Source: Neptunomonas japonica DSM 18939 (lineage in GTDB: Bacteria > Pseudomonadota > Gammaproteobacteria > Pseudomonadales > Balneatricaceae). Taken from it: a DNA stretch of 64,000 nt. This document shows, in pieces, positions 56,073 to 64,000 of this stretch. The translations under genes were made by a program, and so were the position numbers. Positions within the stretch are counted from its first letter, which is position 1; every line of letters starts with the position of its first letter. The stretch lies in NCBI RefSeq assembly GCF_000422765.1, contig NZ_AUGR01000010.1, positions 1-64,000 on the forward strand. Reading direction: 5' to 3'. The notes under the pieces are model-generated. The model had not been told where the DNA came from and did not search any database. It saw nothing but the letters and a program-made list of their open reading frames with translations.

Positions 56073-58010
56073 ATGAGCACAGAAACGCAGAAAGAAACAC
56101 TTGGTTTTCAGACGGAAGTAAAACAACTCCTCAATCTGATGATCCATTCTTTGTACTCTAACAAAGAGATCTTCCTGCGCGAGCTGATCTCCAATGCATC
56201 AGACGCGGCTGAAAAATTACGTTTTAAAGCGCTTTCTAATGGCGATTTATACGAAAATGACGGAGACCTTAAAGTCACTGTTAGTTTCGATCCAGAAGCA
56301 AAAACCGTCACAATCGAAGATAACGGCGTGGGCATGAGCCGCGATGACGTTGTTGAACACCTAGGTACGATTGCTAAATCGGGTACAGCGAGCTTTTTAG
56401 GCCAGCTAACCGGTGACCAAGCGCAAGATAGCCAGTTAATCGGCCAGTTTGGTGTAGGTTTCTACTCTGCATTTATTGTTGCTGAGCAAGTAGATGTTTA
56501 TACGCGTGCTGCCGGCGCTCCTAGTGCTGAAGGTGTTCATTGGAACTCTGCTGGTGAAGGTGAGTTCAGTATTGCGACGATTGATAAAGCAACGCGCGGT
56601 ACACAAATCGTCTTGCATTTGAAAGAAGGCGAAGAAGAGTTTGCTGATGGTTCGCGTTTGCGTAATCTTGTACGTAAATATTCAGACCATATCGCTATGC
56701 CAGTCATGATGATGCAAGAAGCACCACTAGGTGAAGAAAGCACTGCAGATGAGGCCGCTGAAGGTGAAGAGAAAGAAGTAGCTGTGCTAGAACTGGAAAC
56801 AGTCAACAGCGCTACCGCTTTATGGACGTTGAACAAAGGCGATATTTCTGAAGAAGAGTACAACGAATTCTATAAGCATATTTCACATGACTTTGGTAAC
56901 CCGCTAACGGTAGGCCATAACCGTGTAGAAGGTAATCTAGAATACACTAGCTTGTTGTATGTGCCAGAAACTGCACCTTACGACTTGTGGAACCGTGATG
57001 CACCACGCGGTCTAAAATTATACATCCAGCGCGTTTTCGTAATGGATCAGGCCGACTCTTTCCTACCGTTGTACTTGCGCTTTATTAAAGGTGTGGTTGA
57101 TTCAAATAACCTATCACTGAACGTATCTCGTGAAATTCTACAGAAAGATCCAAACGTTGATAAGTTGCGCTCAGCACTGACAAAACGCGTATTGGATATG
57201 CTTACTAAGCTGGCTAAAAATGAGCCAGAAAAATATGCTACTTTCTGGAAAGCGTTTGGTAGCGTAATCAAAGAAGGGCCAGCTGAAGATTACACTAACC
57301 GTGAAAAAATCATGAAGCTGTTGCGTTTTGCATCCACTAATACAGACAGTGATGAGCCAACAACATCTCTGGATGAATACATTAGCCGCATGCAAGAAGG
57401 CCAGACTAAGATCTACTACGTGGTCGCAGAAAACTACAACACCGCTAAAAACAGTCCTCACTTAGAGATCTTCCGCAAGAAAGGTATCGAAGTATTATTG
57501 ATGACTGAACGTGTTGATGAGTGGATGATGAGCCACTTGTTCGACTTCGATGGTAAGTCTCTACAGGATGTCACCAAGGGTGAACTAGAGCTGGGCGAAA
57601 CTGAAACCGAAGAAGATAAAAAAGCTCAGGAAGAAGCCGCTAAAGAAGCTGAAGGCCTAGTTGAGCGCCTGAAAGAGCGTCTTAAAGAGAAGGTGTCTGA
57701 TGTACGTGTTACGCATCGTTTAACTGACTCTCCAGCATGTTTAGTATTGAATGCTTACGACATGGGTGCTCAAATGCGCCAGATTATGGAAGCTGCAGGT
57801 CAAGCGGTTCCAGATTCTAAGCCAGTATTTGAAGTAAACCCAGAGCATCCCTTGATTCAAAAATTGGATCAAGAACCTGATGAAGATCGTTTTGGTGAAT
57901 TGGCATTGATCATCTTTGATCAAGCAGATTTAGCAGCAGGTGGGCATTTGTCTGACCCTGCAGCCTATGTTGCGCGTCTGAATAAGCTATTACTGGAACT
58001 AAGCCAGTAA
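56073..58010 (+). CDS. htpG: chaperone HtpG (Hsp90)
   Basis: A 645-residue Hsp90. The ATP site shows [32 protein letters not shown] and [13 protein letters not shown]; the middle domain has [13 protein letters not shown] and [10 protein letters not shown]. The C-terminal dimer domain lacks the MEEVD tail, as in all bacterial forms. The length is slightly above E. coli HtpG because of an acidic insert near residue 225. Expression is likely under RpoH. Confidence 0.97.
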   Translation: MSTETQKETLGFQTEVKQLLNLMIHSLYSNKEIFLRELISNASDAAEKLRFKALSNGDLYENDGDLKVTVSFDPEAKTVTIEDNGVGMSRDDVVEHLGTIAKSGTASFLGQLTGDQAQDSQLIGQFGVGFYSAFIVAEQVDVYTRAAGAPSAEGVHWNSAGEGEFSIATIDKATRGTQIVLHLKEGEEEFADGSRLRNLVRKYSDHIAMPVMMMQEAPLGEESTADEAAEGEEKEVAVLELETVNSATALWTLNKGDISEEEYNEFYKHISHDFGNPLTVGHNRVEGNLEYTSLLYVPETAPYDLWNRDAPRGLKLYIQRVFVMDQADSFLPLYLRFIKGVVDSNNLSLNVSREILQKDPNVDKLRSALTKRVLDMLTKLAKNEPEKYATFWKAFGSVIKEGPAEDYTNREKIMKLLRFASTNTDSDEPTTSLDEYISRMQEGQTKIYYVVAENYNTAKNSPHLEIFRKKGIEVLLMTERVDEWMMSHLFDFDGKSLQDVTKGELELGETETEEDKKAQEEAAKEAEGLVERLKERLKEKVSDVRVTHRLTDSPACLVLNAYDMGAQMRQIMEAAGQAVPDSKPVFEVNPEHPLIQKLDQEPDEDRFGELALIIFDQADLAAGGHLSDPAAYVARLNKLLLELSQ

Positions 58011-58026
58011 ATTTCAGGTGAGTATT

Positions 58027-58053
58027 TAAAAGCGGGCTTTTGCCCGCTTTTTT
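58027..58053 (+). terminator. terminator after htpG
   Basis: AAAAGCGGGC pairs with GCCCGCTTTTTT around four T. Confidence 0.92.
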
Positions 58054-58279
58054 GTGCCTGAAAGTCGCATGAACCTCATGTTGAATGAAAGCTGCCGAGA
58101 AGCTCAATGGCAGTGTTAGGTTATTCTTTATGACTAATGAGAGTAATCGATTGGTAGCGCGGCTTTTTAATCGTTAGCAAATATGCTTCAATCATTCGCT
58201 TCAATTCATGTTTACTTTTATTGTATTGCTGCTCTGCAGGCAGCTGTATGCCGATGTAACACAAACTGACGATACTAAA

Positions 58280-58732
58280 ATGAAAAAATTGATAATGTGT
58301 GCAGGCTTATTGTTATTGCCTATGTTGGGTAATGCTCAAGAACAGCGCTCTGATGATTATGTGGAGTATCGCCAAGCGGCTTTTAATGCGATGGGCTGGC
58401 ACTTTAAAAAAATGGGCGCCATGATTCAGGGTCGAATCCCTTATGATGCTGCAGAGTTTAAACGCCGTGCGACGGCTGTTTCTGTCTTATCTAAACTGCC
58501 TGGCGAAGGTTTTGCGGCTGAAACAGAAAATACAGAACTTCCAACGCGCCTGAAATCTGAAATGTGGTATCAGAAAGAGCGTTTTGATAAGTATATGCAG
58601 AATTTAATAAAGGCAACGGCTGAGCTGGCATCAAAAGCAGGGGTTGAAGACAAAAATGACCTCAGGTCTACTTACGGGAACACCGCTAGACAGTGCAAAA
58701 GCTGCCACGATCGTTTTCGCGAAAGCAGCTGA
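58280..58732 (+). CDS. cytochrome c' family protein
   Basis: The frame opens at 58208, but the ATG at 58280 gives a good signal peptide (MKKLIMCAGLLLLPMLGNA) and a 150-residue protein. The haem site CKSCHDRFR is near the C-terminus, as in the four-helix cytochrome c' fold. Members bind NO or CO in the periplasm and may protect against NO. No cytochrome b561 partner is adjacent. Confidence 0.88.
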   Translation: MKKLIMCAGLLLLPMLGNAQEQRSDDYVEYRQAAFNAMGWHFKKMGAMIQGRIPYDAAEFKRRATAVSVLSKLPGEGFAAETENTELPTRLKSEMWYQKERFDKYMQNLIKATAELASKAGVEDKNDLRSTYGNTARQCKSCHDRFRESS

Positions 58733-58774
58733 TTTGCTAATGAGTCGTCAGTTTTAGAGAGCTCGTATTAATGT

Positions 58775-58801
58775 AAACGCTGCTGTTAAAAGCGCGTTTT
58801 T
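58775..58801 (+). terminator. weak terminator after the cytochrome c' gene
   Basis: AAACGC pairs with GCGTTT and continues into T-rich sequence; it overlaps the end of the minus-strand VF530-like gene. Confidence 0.5.
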
Positions 58802-59016
58802 ATATATAATTCTTCAACCTTGCTGCGTGCCCAAGGTGTTTTTCGCAGGAATTTCAAACTTGATTTGATGCTCGGATCGCTCTGAAAACAACGAATGTTG
58901 ATCAGTTGTCCGAGTTGTTCCCACCCATAATGTGCTTCCAAAGCGGTAACTATTTTCTCAAGAGACAATCCGTGTAGTGGGTTGTTCTTTTGAATATCAT
59001 TTTCTTGATCACTCAT
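58786..59016 (-). CDS. VF530-like DNA-binding protein (DUF2132)
   Basis: A 76-residue protein. [40 protein letters not shown] and [12 protein letters not shown] fill nearly the whole DUF2132 domain. A Vibrio homologue (VF530) has a structure and is proposed to bind DNA; the role is unknown. It is a single gene with a short leader. Confidence 0.88.
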   Translation of the reverse strand: MSDQENDIQKNNPLHGLSLEKIVTALEAHYGWEQLGQLINIRCFQSDPSIKSSLKFLRKTPWARSKVEELYIKTRF

Positions 59017-59099
59017 TGATAACGTGTGTCCTAGGCGAATGGTTTTATCACAAAAATTTCATTTAAAACTTTCCAGCAATAGGCTTATTGGTAGAGAGT

Positions 59100-59340
59100 T
59101 GACGCCGATTATACGCAATTGGATAAGCGATTGCTGCCTATCTTGCATGAACCCGCTTAGCTTAGTCGCTAGGTTTAACCTGTCGTAAATGGGTTATGTC
59201 TCGGCGTCACCAGTCATGGCACTTATCAGTGTGGCCGCTATTATCAGGTCCTTAACCCTTTTTACCAGAAGCCTAGGTTATTTTTGATCTGAGACGTCAT
59301 ACTCAGAGAACCTCACCCAGGGATTACGGGCTTCTGGCTT
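59100..59340. other. region of nested inverted repeats upstream of gbdR, candidate structured RNA or control region
   Basis: Two perfect 9-base arms face each other twice. TGACGCCGA (59100-59108) faces TCGGCGTCA (59201-59209), and enclosed within are AACCC/GGGTT, AGGTT/AACCT and GCAAT/ATTGC stems. CCAGAAGCC (59265-59273) faces GGCTTCTGG (59329-59337), with AGGTT/AACCT and CTGAG/CTCAG inside, followed by a T-rich stretch. No ORF lies here. It could be one RNA, two hairpin domains, or a leader of gbdR; I do not match it to a known class. Confidence 0.45.
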
Positions 59341-59493
59341 TTCTATTATATTTATCGAGACTGCTTTGTGAATTAAGACTTCAATAAAGCTTAGGTAACG
59401 AGTGATGTGTAGCTTAGTGAGTCTTTGACCCATTTATTCGAGCTTCTTGATAGCGTAATGTAGGTTTATTAACGGTGTGGCTTGGGTTTAGCA

Positions 59494-60729
59494 ATGAGTG
59501 AGTCGAGTATTGATAATCAAGGCGATAGTGCCTTCATAACGAAAAAAATTGGGTTTATGTTACTCAATAATTTCACGATGATATCACTAGCCTCCGCTGT
59601 TGAGCCTTTGCGTATGGCTAACCAGTTGAGTGGGGAGACGCTGTATGAGTGGTTTACTCTTACAGAAGAAGGCCTACCGGTTAGTGCAAGCGATGGCATT
59701 CGGATAACACCTGATTCCAGCCTATTTAATGCGGCATCATTGGATACAATTATTGTAGCCGGTGGGCTTAATGTTACGCGTGCCTTTACAAAAATTCAGC
59801 TCAATTGGCTTAAGGTGCAGGGTCGTAAAGGTTGTCGCTTAGGGGCTATTTGTACCGGTGCCTATGTTCTTGCAGAAGCTGGGTTGTTAGATGGTTATGA
59901 TTGTAGCGCTCATTGGGAGTATATTGCCGCGTTACAAGAAGCTTTTCCTCGAGTCAGTTGTTCTAATCGCCTTTTTAGTATTGACCGTGACCGCATGACC
60001 TCCACGGGAGGAACAGCGCCGCTTGATATGATGCTGCATATGATCAAGCAAGAACATGGAACATTGCTATGTACAGCGATTTCAGAAATGTTCATCTGCG
60101 ACCGTATTCGCAGCGAAACAGATAAGCAAAAGGTCCCGTTACAGTATGTTTCCGGCACGACGCAGCCTAAGTTGGTTGAAGTAGTGGGGCTGATGGAAGC
60201 CAACTTGGAAGAGCTAATTGATATGGATGAGCTGGCGCATTATGCGGGCCTTTCTAGGCGTCAATTAGAGCGATTGTTTTTAAAATACTTACAATGCTCC
60301 CCTTCAAAGTACTATCTGAAATTGCGCTTACTACGGGCACGCCAATTACTAAAACAAAGTAACTTACCCATTATTGAAGTCTCTACTGCGTGTGGGTTTG
60401 TTTCTACTCCTCATTTTAGTAAATGCTACCGAGAGCAGATGGGGGTTCCTCCGAGTGAAGAGCGCTCAGGTAATTCGCGTGCTAAAAGCGTGAAGCAAAA
60501 TGTGCCGCCCACAATAGCGCAAGTTCCTCAAGAAGAGCTGCCGCAAAGACGGCAGCTAAGAGTGCAAGACAGTGAGTTATCGGGTGCCCACCAAGAAGAG
60601 TCTGGCTCTCCCTCAGAGAACAGGAAAAATAGTCCTCAGCAGGAAGGAAAACGCGATTCAACGGCGAGTGATGCATTAGCGCAAGCGCGCTCGGAATCAA
60701 CTTTTGGTAGTGTTCGCATTAAAAAATAA
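59494..60729 (+). CDS. gbdR: GbdR-like AraC-family activator of glycine-betaine catabolism
   Basis: The ATG at 59494 is preferred over a TTG at 59482, giving 411 residues. The N-terminal glutamine-amidotransferase-like domain (IGFMLLNNFTMISLASAVEP, GAICTGAYVLAEAGLLDGY) is followed by an AraC helix-turn-helix (LAHYAGLSRRQLERLF, VSTACGFVSTPHFSKCYREQ). This matches GbdR, which senses betaine and dimethylglycine. The last 90 or so residues are a Gln/Ser/Glu/Arg-rich tail not usual in Pseudomonas GbdR (about 367 residues). Downstream genes fit its regulon. Confidence 0.9.
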   Translation: MSESSIDNQGDSAFITKKIGFMLLNNFTMISLASAVEPLRMANQLSGETLYEWFTLTEEGLPVSASDGIRITPDSSLFNAASLDTIIVAGGLNVTRAFTKIQLNWLKVQGRKGCRLGAICTGAYVLAEAGLLDGYDCSAHWEYIAALQEAFPRVSCSNRLFSIDRDRMTSTGGTAPLDMMLHMIKQEHGTLLCTAISEMFICDRIRSETDKQKVPLQYVSGTTQPKLVEVVGLMEANLEELIDMDELAHYAGLSRRQLERLFLKYLQCSPSKYYLKLRLLRARQLLKQSNLPIIEVSTACGFVSTPHFSKCYREQMGVPPSEERSGNSRAKSVKQNVPPTIAQVPQEELPQRRQLRVQDSELSGAHQEESGSPSENRKNSPQQEGKRDSTASDALAQARSESTFGSVRIKK

Positions 60730-60751
60730 CTAAGTCTGCTCGGACTTAGTT
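60728..60751 (+). terminator. hairpin at the gbdR stop
   Basis: AACTAAGTC pairs perfectly with GACTTAGTT around six bases. There is no T tract. Confidence 0.5.
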
Positions 60752-60998
60752 GTATCTCGTTCTCATCTATCCAGAATCCAGCTGCATTTATTTCACAACA
60801 AATCACAAGTGACGGTTTTGGTAACAAGAGAGTCGCTTCCAGCGTCTTGATGATCCCCATGAAATTTTACACTGGCCTGAATGTTGGGGAGATTGATGTA
60901 TTCGGTCTGTCCCTCACTTCAGCAAACGTATCTGTTGAGGTGTTATTGAATCAGGGCTGAGTAATAAGCGAAAAGCCCGGGATAGAAGGATAGAAAAA

Positions 60999-61976
60999 AT
61001 GAACGCTGCTGAACTGCACCAAGACGCCATTGTTATTGATGGTCTGATCTGCGCGAAATGGAATCGTGAGCTTTTTGAAGACATGTCAAAAGGTGGGCTG
61101 ACTGCTGCCAACTGTACTGTTTCCTTCTGGGAGAATTTCCAGAATACGGTGAATAATGTTGTTGAGATGAACCAGCTAATTGAGGCCAGCAGTGATCTGC
61201 TTCTTAAAGTGCACACCACTGCTGATATTCATCGCGCTAAACAGGAAGGCAAAACCGGCGTCATGATGGGCTTTCAGAATGCTAATGCCTATGAAGACCA
61301 GATTGGCTATGTGCAGGTATTCAAAGACCTCGGCGTTGGTATCGTTCAGATGTGTTACAACACGCAGAATTTGGTAGGCACTGGCTGCTACGAACGCGAT
61401 GGTGGCTTGTCTGGTTTTGGTCGTGAAATTGTTGCTGAAATGAATCGTGTTGGCGTCTTGTGTGATCTATCTCACGTGGGTGCTAAGACCTCTGAAGAAG
61501 TTATCCTCGAATCGAAGAAGCGTGTTGCGTATTCACACTGTCTACCTACCGGCTTAAAAGATCATCCTCGTAATAAGTCAGATGCTGAACTGAAGTTTAT
61601 AGCAGATCACGGTGGTTTTGTTGGCGTCACCATGTTCGCACCTTTCTTGAAAAACGGTATTGACTCAACTATCGAAGATTACGTAGAAGCGATTGAGTAT
61701 ATCTACAATATTGTCGGTGAAGACAGCATTGGTATCGGTACGGACTTTACTCAAGGTCAAGACCAGAACTTTTTTGAATATCTGACTCACGATAAAGGCT
61801 ATGCGCGCCGTTTGACGCGTTTCGGCAAGATTATCAACCCAGAAGGCATTCGCACGGTTGGTGAGTTCCCTAACCTGACCGAAGCATTGTTGCGTCGTGG
61901 TTTCTCCGAAACACAGGTGCGCAAAATTATGGGCGAAAACTGGGTCACGCTTCTCAAGGATGTTTGGGGCGCTTGA
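60999..61976 (+). CDS. renal-dipeptidase-like (M19) metallohydrolase of the betaine locus
   Basis: A 325-residue protein of peptidase family M19. Metal-site blocks are VIDGLICAKWN, MMGFQNANAYED, LCDLSHVGAKTSEEV and YSHCLPTGLKDHPRNKSD. The usual first His-x-Asp motif is altered (DGLIC). In Pseudomonas an equivalent gene lies before the dgcA genes; its role in betaine use is not settled. About 270 bases separate it from gbdR and should hold its promoter. Confidence 0.9.
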   Translation: MNAAELHQDAIVIDGLICAKWNRELFEDMSKGGLTAANCTVSFWENFQNTVNNVVEMNQLIEASSDLLLKVHTTADIHRAKQEGKTGVMMGFQNANAYEDQIGYVQVFKDLGVGIVQMCYNTQNLVGTGCYERDGGLSGFGREIVAEMNRVGVLCDLSHVGAKTSEEVILESKKRVAYSHCLPTGLKDHPRNKSDAELKFIADHGGFVGVTMFAPFLKNGIDSTIEDYVEAIEYIYNIVGEDSIGIGTDFTQGQDQNFFEYLTHDKGYARRLTRFGKIINPEGIRTVGEFPNLTEALLRRGFSETQVRKIMGENWVTLLKDVWGA

Positions 61977-62074
61977 TCACCTACATACTGACGCTGCACT
62001 GCTTGGCGATGTGGCGCTAGCATTAAGAATTAGCACAAAGAATTAAAACAAAAAGAATTTTGAGGTTAGAAGAA

Positions 62075-62605
62075 ATGAGCGTACACGCACCAGAAATGCC
62101 AATTGATGTTAATGATGAAACCGGAGTATGGACGACTGATGCGCTGCCGATGTTATATGTGCCGCGTCACTTCTTTGTGAACAATCATATGGGTATTGAG
62201 GAAGAGATCGGTGCTGAGAAATACGCCGATATTCTCTATAAAGCAGGCTATAAATCAGCTCATTACTGGTGCGAGAAAGAAGCAGCTGAACACGGTATGT
62301 CTGGTGCTGATGTATTCGAGCACTACATGAAGCGTTTATCGCAACGTGGTTGGGGCTTCTTTATTACTGAAGAACTCGATCTTGAAAAAGGTACCGCCAA
62401 AGTACGCTTGGAAAACTCTGCTTTTGTTTATCAGTACGGAAAAGTGAATCGTAAAGTTGACTATATGTTTACGGGATGGTTTGCCGGAGCAATGGATCAG
62501 ATCGCAGAAAGCTTAGGTTATGAAGTGCGCACTAAAGCCGTTCAGACTCAGTGTGCTGCAGAAGAAGGCTGTGATGTCGGGTACTTTGAAGTAGCGCCAT
62601 TATAA
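62075..62605 (+). CDS. DUF5943 (4-vinyl reductase-like) protein of the betaine locus
   Basis: The ATG at 62075 with GAGGTTAGAAG upstream gives 176 residues; the frame opens at a TTG, 62060. Blocks LYVPRHFFVNNHMGIEEEIG, YKSAHYWCEKEAAEHGMSG and RGWGFFITEELDLEKG match the protein found between the dipeptidase and dgcA in Pseudomonas. It has a heme-NO-binding/V4R-like look with conserved Cys near the end (CAAEEGCDVGYF). The role is unknown. A small hairpin GGTGTT/AACACC follows at 62619-62633. Confidence 0.88.
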   Translation: MSVHAPEMPIDVNDETGVWTTDALPMLYVPRHFFVNNHMGIEEEIGAEKYADILYKAGYKSAHYWCEKEAAEHGMSGADVFEHYMKRLSQRGWGFFITEELDLEKGTAKVRLENSAFVYQYGKVNRKVDYMFTGWFAGAMDQIAESLGYEVRTKAVQTQCAAEEGCDVGYFEVAPL

Positions 62606-62778
62606 CAAGCGATGAAAGGGTGTTGAAAACACCACGAATGTTTTCAATTGTCTTTTAAGTTTTAAAAGAGTTAACGCAGCCAAGAACCGTCTGCGCCAAT
62701 AATAAAATCGAAACGGGTCATCAGGCTAATAATTTCTGCTCTGTGTGACCTGTCAATCTGTAAAGGTGGGGTACGATC

Positions 62779-64000
62779 ATGTCCCAGTTTGATATCCTGT
62801 TTGAACCGCTAAAAATTAATAACCTGACTATTCGTAACCGTATAGTGAGTACTGCGCACGCCGAAGTTTATGCAACGGATGGCGGAATGACGACTGAACG
62901 CTATGTTAAGTATTACGAAGAGAAAGCCAAAGGTGGTTGTGGCTTGTCGATCTGTGGTGGTTCCAGTGTGGTATCGATAGATAGCCCGCAAAGCTGGTGG
63001 AGCTCAGTTAACCTGTCGACTGATCGTATTATTCCTCATTTTCAAAATCTTGCTGATGCGGTGCATAAGCATGGCGGTAAGATTATGATTCAGATTACCC
63101 ACATGGGACGTCGCTCCCGTTGGGATGGTGGTGATTGGCCGAACCTGATGTCGCCATCGGGTATTCGTGAGCCTGTTCATCGCGCTACATGTAAAACCAT
63201 TGAAGAAGAAGATATCTGGCGCATTATTGGTGATTTTGCGCAAGCCGCTCGTCGTGCCAAAGAAGGTGGCTTAGATGGTGTTGAGTTATCTGCCGTACAT
63301 CAGCATATGATCGATCAGTTTTGGTCACCGCGTGTAAATAAGCGTACCGACCAATGGGGCGGTAGTTTAGAAAACCGTATGCGCTTTGGTATTGAAGTAC
63401 TAAAAGCTGTACGTGAAGAAGTAGGCCGTGACTTTGTTGTTGGTATTCGTATGTGCGGTGATGAATTCCATCCAGATGGCCTTAGCCACGAAGACCTTAA
63501 ACAGATTGCTAAGTACTACAATGATACCGGTTTGCTAGATTTCTTCGGTGTAGTGGGTTCTGGTTGTGATACCCATAATACGCTGGCAAACGTTATTCCT
63601 AATATGAGCTACCCACCTGAGCCATTCCTGCATCTTGCTGCTGGTATTAAAGAAGTAGTAGATGTGCCGGTTATTCACGCGCAGAACATCAAAGACCCAA
63701 ACCAGGCTAAACGTATACTGGAAGCGGGATATGTTGATTTTGTGGGTATGACGCGTGCGCATATTGCTGACCCGCATATCATTGCAAAAATAAAGAACGA
63801 TCAAGTCGATCAGATTCGCCAATGTGTCGGTGCTAACTATTGTATCGACCGCCAATATATGGGTCTGGATGTTCTGTGTATTCAAAATGCTGCTACCTCG
63901 CGTGAGCATATGGGGATGCCGCACATCATCGAGAAAACCACCGGTGTTAAGCGTAAAGTTGTGATTGTTGGTGGTGGTCCTGGTGGCCTAGAAGCTGCAC
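62779..64000 (+). CDS. dgcA: dimethylglycine demethylase subunit DgcA, 5' part (runs off the window)
   Basis: The gene starts at the ATG at 62779 and is open to the end of the window (407 codons seen). The N-terminal part is an Old Yellow Enzyme-like TIM barrel (ILFEPLKINNLTIRNRIVST, IQITHMGRRSRW, GVELSAVHQHMIDQFWSP, GSLENRMRFGIEVL). A cysteine-rich segment (CVGANYCIDRQYMGLDVLC) should bind a 4Fe-4S cluster, and the end reaches a dinucleotide site (VVIVGGGPGGLEAA). With DgcB it demethylates dimethylglycine to sarcosine. The full protein is expected to be near 680 residues. Confidence 0.93.
   Translation, partial: MSQFDILFEPLKINNLTIRNRIVSTAHAEVYATDGGMTTERYVKYYEEKAKGGCGLSICGGSSVVSIDSPQSWWSSVNLSTDRIIPHFQNLADAVHKHGGKIMIQITHMGRRSRWDGGDWPNLMSPSGIREPVHRATCKTIEEEDIWRIIGDFAQAARRAKEGGLDGVELSAVHQHMIDQFWSPRVNKRTDQWGGSLENRMRFGIEVLKAVREEVGRDFVVGIRMCGDEFHPDGLSHEDLKQIAKYYNDTGLLDFFGVVGSGCDTHNTLANVIPNMSYPPEPFLHLAAGIKEVVDVPVIHAQNIKDPNQAKRILEAGYVDFVGMTRAHIADPHIIAKIKNDQVDQIRQCVGANYCIDRQYMGLDVLCIQNAATSREHMGMPHIIEKTTGVKRKVVIVGGGPGGLEAA

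Noticed and set aside
59100-59340. 6S RNA
   Set aside because: Some bases recall 6S RNA, but the conserved central bubble sequence and the usual zapA/ygfA neighbours are absent.

Overview
The window is a piece of a gammaproteobacterial chromosome, most like marine Oceanospirillaceae (Neptunomonas/Neptuniibacter/Amphritea type). I infer this from protein similarity I recognise by eye: gltA divergent from sdhCDAB-sucAB-lpd-sucCD, a D-alanine catabolic set, folX-folM, and a Pseudomonas-like glycine-betaine block (gbdR, dipeptidase, DUF5943, dgcA). No database was consulted. No tRNA, rRNA or CRISPR array was seen.

Region 1 (1-5226) is accessory DNA. It starts with the end of an IS1595-type transposase and continues as a chromosomal integron gene-cassette array without a visible integrase. 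Each cassette carries one small + strand ORF, mostly a membrane protein of unknown function, followed by an attC site. The array can be parsed because the R'' box that ends a cassette is the reverse complement of the R' box that begins it. Two copies of an IS1111-group (IS110 family) element sit at the same point, between R'' and L'', in two different attC sites. Copy 1 is intact. Copy 2 keeps only the long non-coding end and a scrap of transposase. That non-coding end is a strong candidate for a bridge RNA (seekRNA): it holds a near copy of the element's own end, stretches matching attC, and one short block that differs between the two copies while the surroundings are conserved.

Region 2 (5227-11713) is a decaying junction and small-gene region. 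It has a frameshifted LysR fragment, a cupin, a RAYT remnant, a GFA-fold protein, a phospholipase A2-like exported protein, membrane proteins, a fatty-acid hydroxylase family protein, a VOC protein and a DUF2161 protein.

Region 3 (11714-30290) is mostly housekeeping: di-haem peroxidase, LysR/GST pair, L,D-transpeptidase and MepK-like cell-wall enzymes, YebC-family protein, folM/folX, a NIT-domain chemoreceptor, an Lrp-type regulator with dadA-ridA-alr (D-alanine catabolism), a UPF0149 protein, recQ, a YqaA-like membrane protein and an exported zincin.

Region 4 (30301-43291) is the TCA cluster. gltA is divergent from sdhCDAB, and sucA-sucB-lpd-sucC-sucD follow. Hairpins lie in the sucA-sucB and lpd-sucC gaps.

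Region 5 (43333-59016) has an MFS transporter, a retropepsin-like protease, a C92-type peptidase, an AAA+ ATPase gene cut by one in-frame stop, glpD, selO, luxS, a DMT exporter, two tandem hotdog thioesterases, htpG with a clear sigma-32 promoter, cytochrome c' and a VF530-like protein.

Region 6 (59017-64000) is the start of a glycine-betaine/dimethylglycine catabolic locus: gbdR with an unusual tail, a dipeptidase, a DUF5943 protein and the first two thirds of dgcA. A 380-base gap before gbdR is rich in nested inverted repeats.
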